Shown piece after piece: positions 14,403 through 14,914 of a DNA stretch of 14,914 bases (its first letter is position 1; every line of letters starts with the position of its first letter). A program made the translations under genes and the position numbers. The notes beneath the pieces were generated by a model. The model ran no database searches. It saw only the letters and a list, made by a program, of their open reading frames with translations, and was not told the DNA's origin. The DNA is taken from the NCBI GenBank assembly GCA_013151585.1, contig JAADHY010000634.1, positions 1-14,914 of the forward strand. The letters are read 5' to 3'. The DNA comes from Planctomycetota bacterium (lineage in GTDB: Bacteria > Planctomycetota > Planctomycetia > Planctomycetales > Planctomycetaceae).

Positions 14403-14914
14403 TCATTGCGAGTGCGGGGCCGGAGCCATTCGGGCGACGTCTTCGGAAGTGACGACGATCAGGTGTCGTGCGGCATAGGCGACGAGCTTTTCGTAGGCCT
14501 GCCAGATTCGTTCGCGGTCGGCGGGTGATCGCGGCGTCGAGGCATCCGGAGCGCTCAGGTCAAAAGGCGGCTGGCGAGGGCGGGTCTTGCGACGATCGGC
14601 ATAGTATACCAACGCCCATGGGGTCGCGAGACCGCGGTAGAAGTTGTTCTCGTGGATCAGACACGTGATGAACGGCGGACGAGGGCCGCTCCAGACCGCC
14701 AAGCGTTTCTTGAGGTAATCGACGGGTGCATAATCCGCCGCGCGCGGCGTCGAAAGCATGTTCCACCAGAAGTTGCCCCGACCACGCGGGCCGGGTCGGT
14801 CTCCGGGCGCGGTCCAACGGGTCACGCTGAAGTCGCTCGGCCGCATCAGCAGGCCGTCGACATATTCAAACGGCCGGTCCATCTTCGTCCCTGTCTCGTG
14901 ATGTTCGACGATCA
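14403..14914 (-). CDS. Unrecognised protein, C-terminal part (5' end beyond window)
   Basis: The frame is open to the right edge, ending with the stop codon at 14403; about 169 residues are visible. An internal ATG at 14882 exists, but the ten codons before it (IVEHHETGTK) read as coding, so the gene probably starts outside. Seen: a Trp/Gly/Pro-rich first part with RGRGNFWWNML, then APVDYLKKRLAVWSG, a PPFITCLIHENNFYRG segment, TPWALVYYADRR, PPFDLSAPDAS, and a final helix ending LIVVTSEDVARM. The alternation of short strands with His/Glu/Asn/Tyr residues would suit the end of a TIM-barrel-like carbohydrate enzyme such as a polysaccharide deacetylase-like protein, but this is a guess from general look. 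No membrane segment is visible. It converges with the Crp/Fnr gene. Confidence 0.65.
   Translation of the reverse strand, partial: IVEHHETGTKMDRPFEYVDGLLMRPSDFSVTRWTAPGDRPGPRGRGNFWWNMLSTPRAADYAPVDYLKKRLAVWSGPRPPFITCLIHENNFYRGLATPWALVYYADRRKTRPRQPPFDLSAPDASTPRSPADRERIWQAYEKLVAYAARHLIVVTSEDVARMAPAPHSQ

Overview
The window is GC-rich bacterial DNA with tightly packed genes. The protein style fits a Planctomycetota (Pirellulales-like) bacterium: a secretin with a very long Ser/Pro/Arg-rich N-terminal half, Pro/Arg-rich linkers in small membrane proteins, a free-standing FloA-type flotillin next to a short NfeD protein, and GC-rich hairpin repeats between genes. This taxonomic reading is inference from recalled family style; no rRNA or other phylogenetic marker is present.

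Positions 1-7618 (+ strand) hold the inner-membrane and outer-membrane alignment module of a type IV pilus (or closely related type II secretion) machine: the C-terminal part of PilM (cut by the window edge), PilN-like, PilO-like, a PilP/GspC-like protein, a 1012-residue PilQ/GspD-family secretin, and a secreted TPR protein whose start overlaps the secretin end. PilM, PilN and PilO would form the cytoplasmic ring and inner-membrane platform, the PilP/GspC-like protein would link it to the secretin, and the TPR protein is a candidate assembly or peptidoglycan-side accessory. No pilin, motor ATPase (PilB/PilT) or PilC is in the window. Two of the gaps (pilM-pilN and pilP-secretin) carry hairpin-forming sequences that look like dispersed repeats.

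Positions 7679-10027 hold three minus-strand genes: a small SRPBCC (START-like) protein, a DRE-TIM metallolyase of the HMGL / 4-hydroxy-2-oxovalerate aldolase type, and an iron-sulfur flavoprotein-like FMN reductase with a C-x2-C-x2-C-x5-C cluster. They share a strand, but their gaps and functions do not prove one pathway.

Positions 10028-14186 (+ strand) begin with a 479-nt divergent, gene-free region containing a promoter candidate. Then come a short NfeD protein, a FloA flotillin, an unrecognised one-helix membrane protein with a Pro/Arg-rich linker, and a Crp/Fnr-type regulator. NfeD and FloA are a known membrane-microdomain pair; the third protein is the best candidate here for an undescribed partner. 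A terminator-like hairpin and a promoter-like pair sit between nfeD and floA, so the two may be transcribed separately.

After the regulator there is a long imperfect hairpin (14253-14310) and then the C-terminal part of an unrecognised minus-strand protein that runs off the right edge. I found no tRNA, rRNA, CRISPR array, transposase or clear mobile element.
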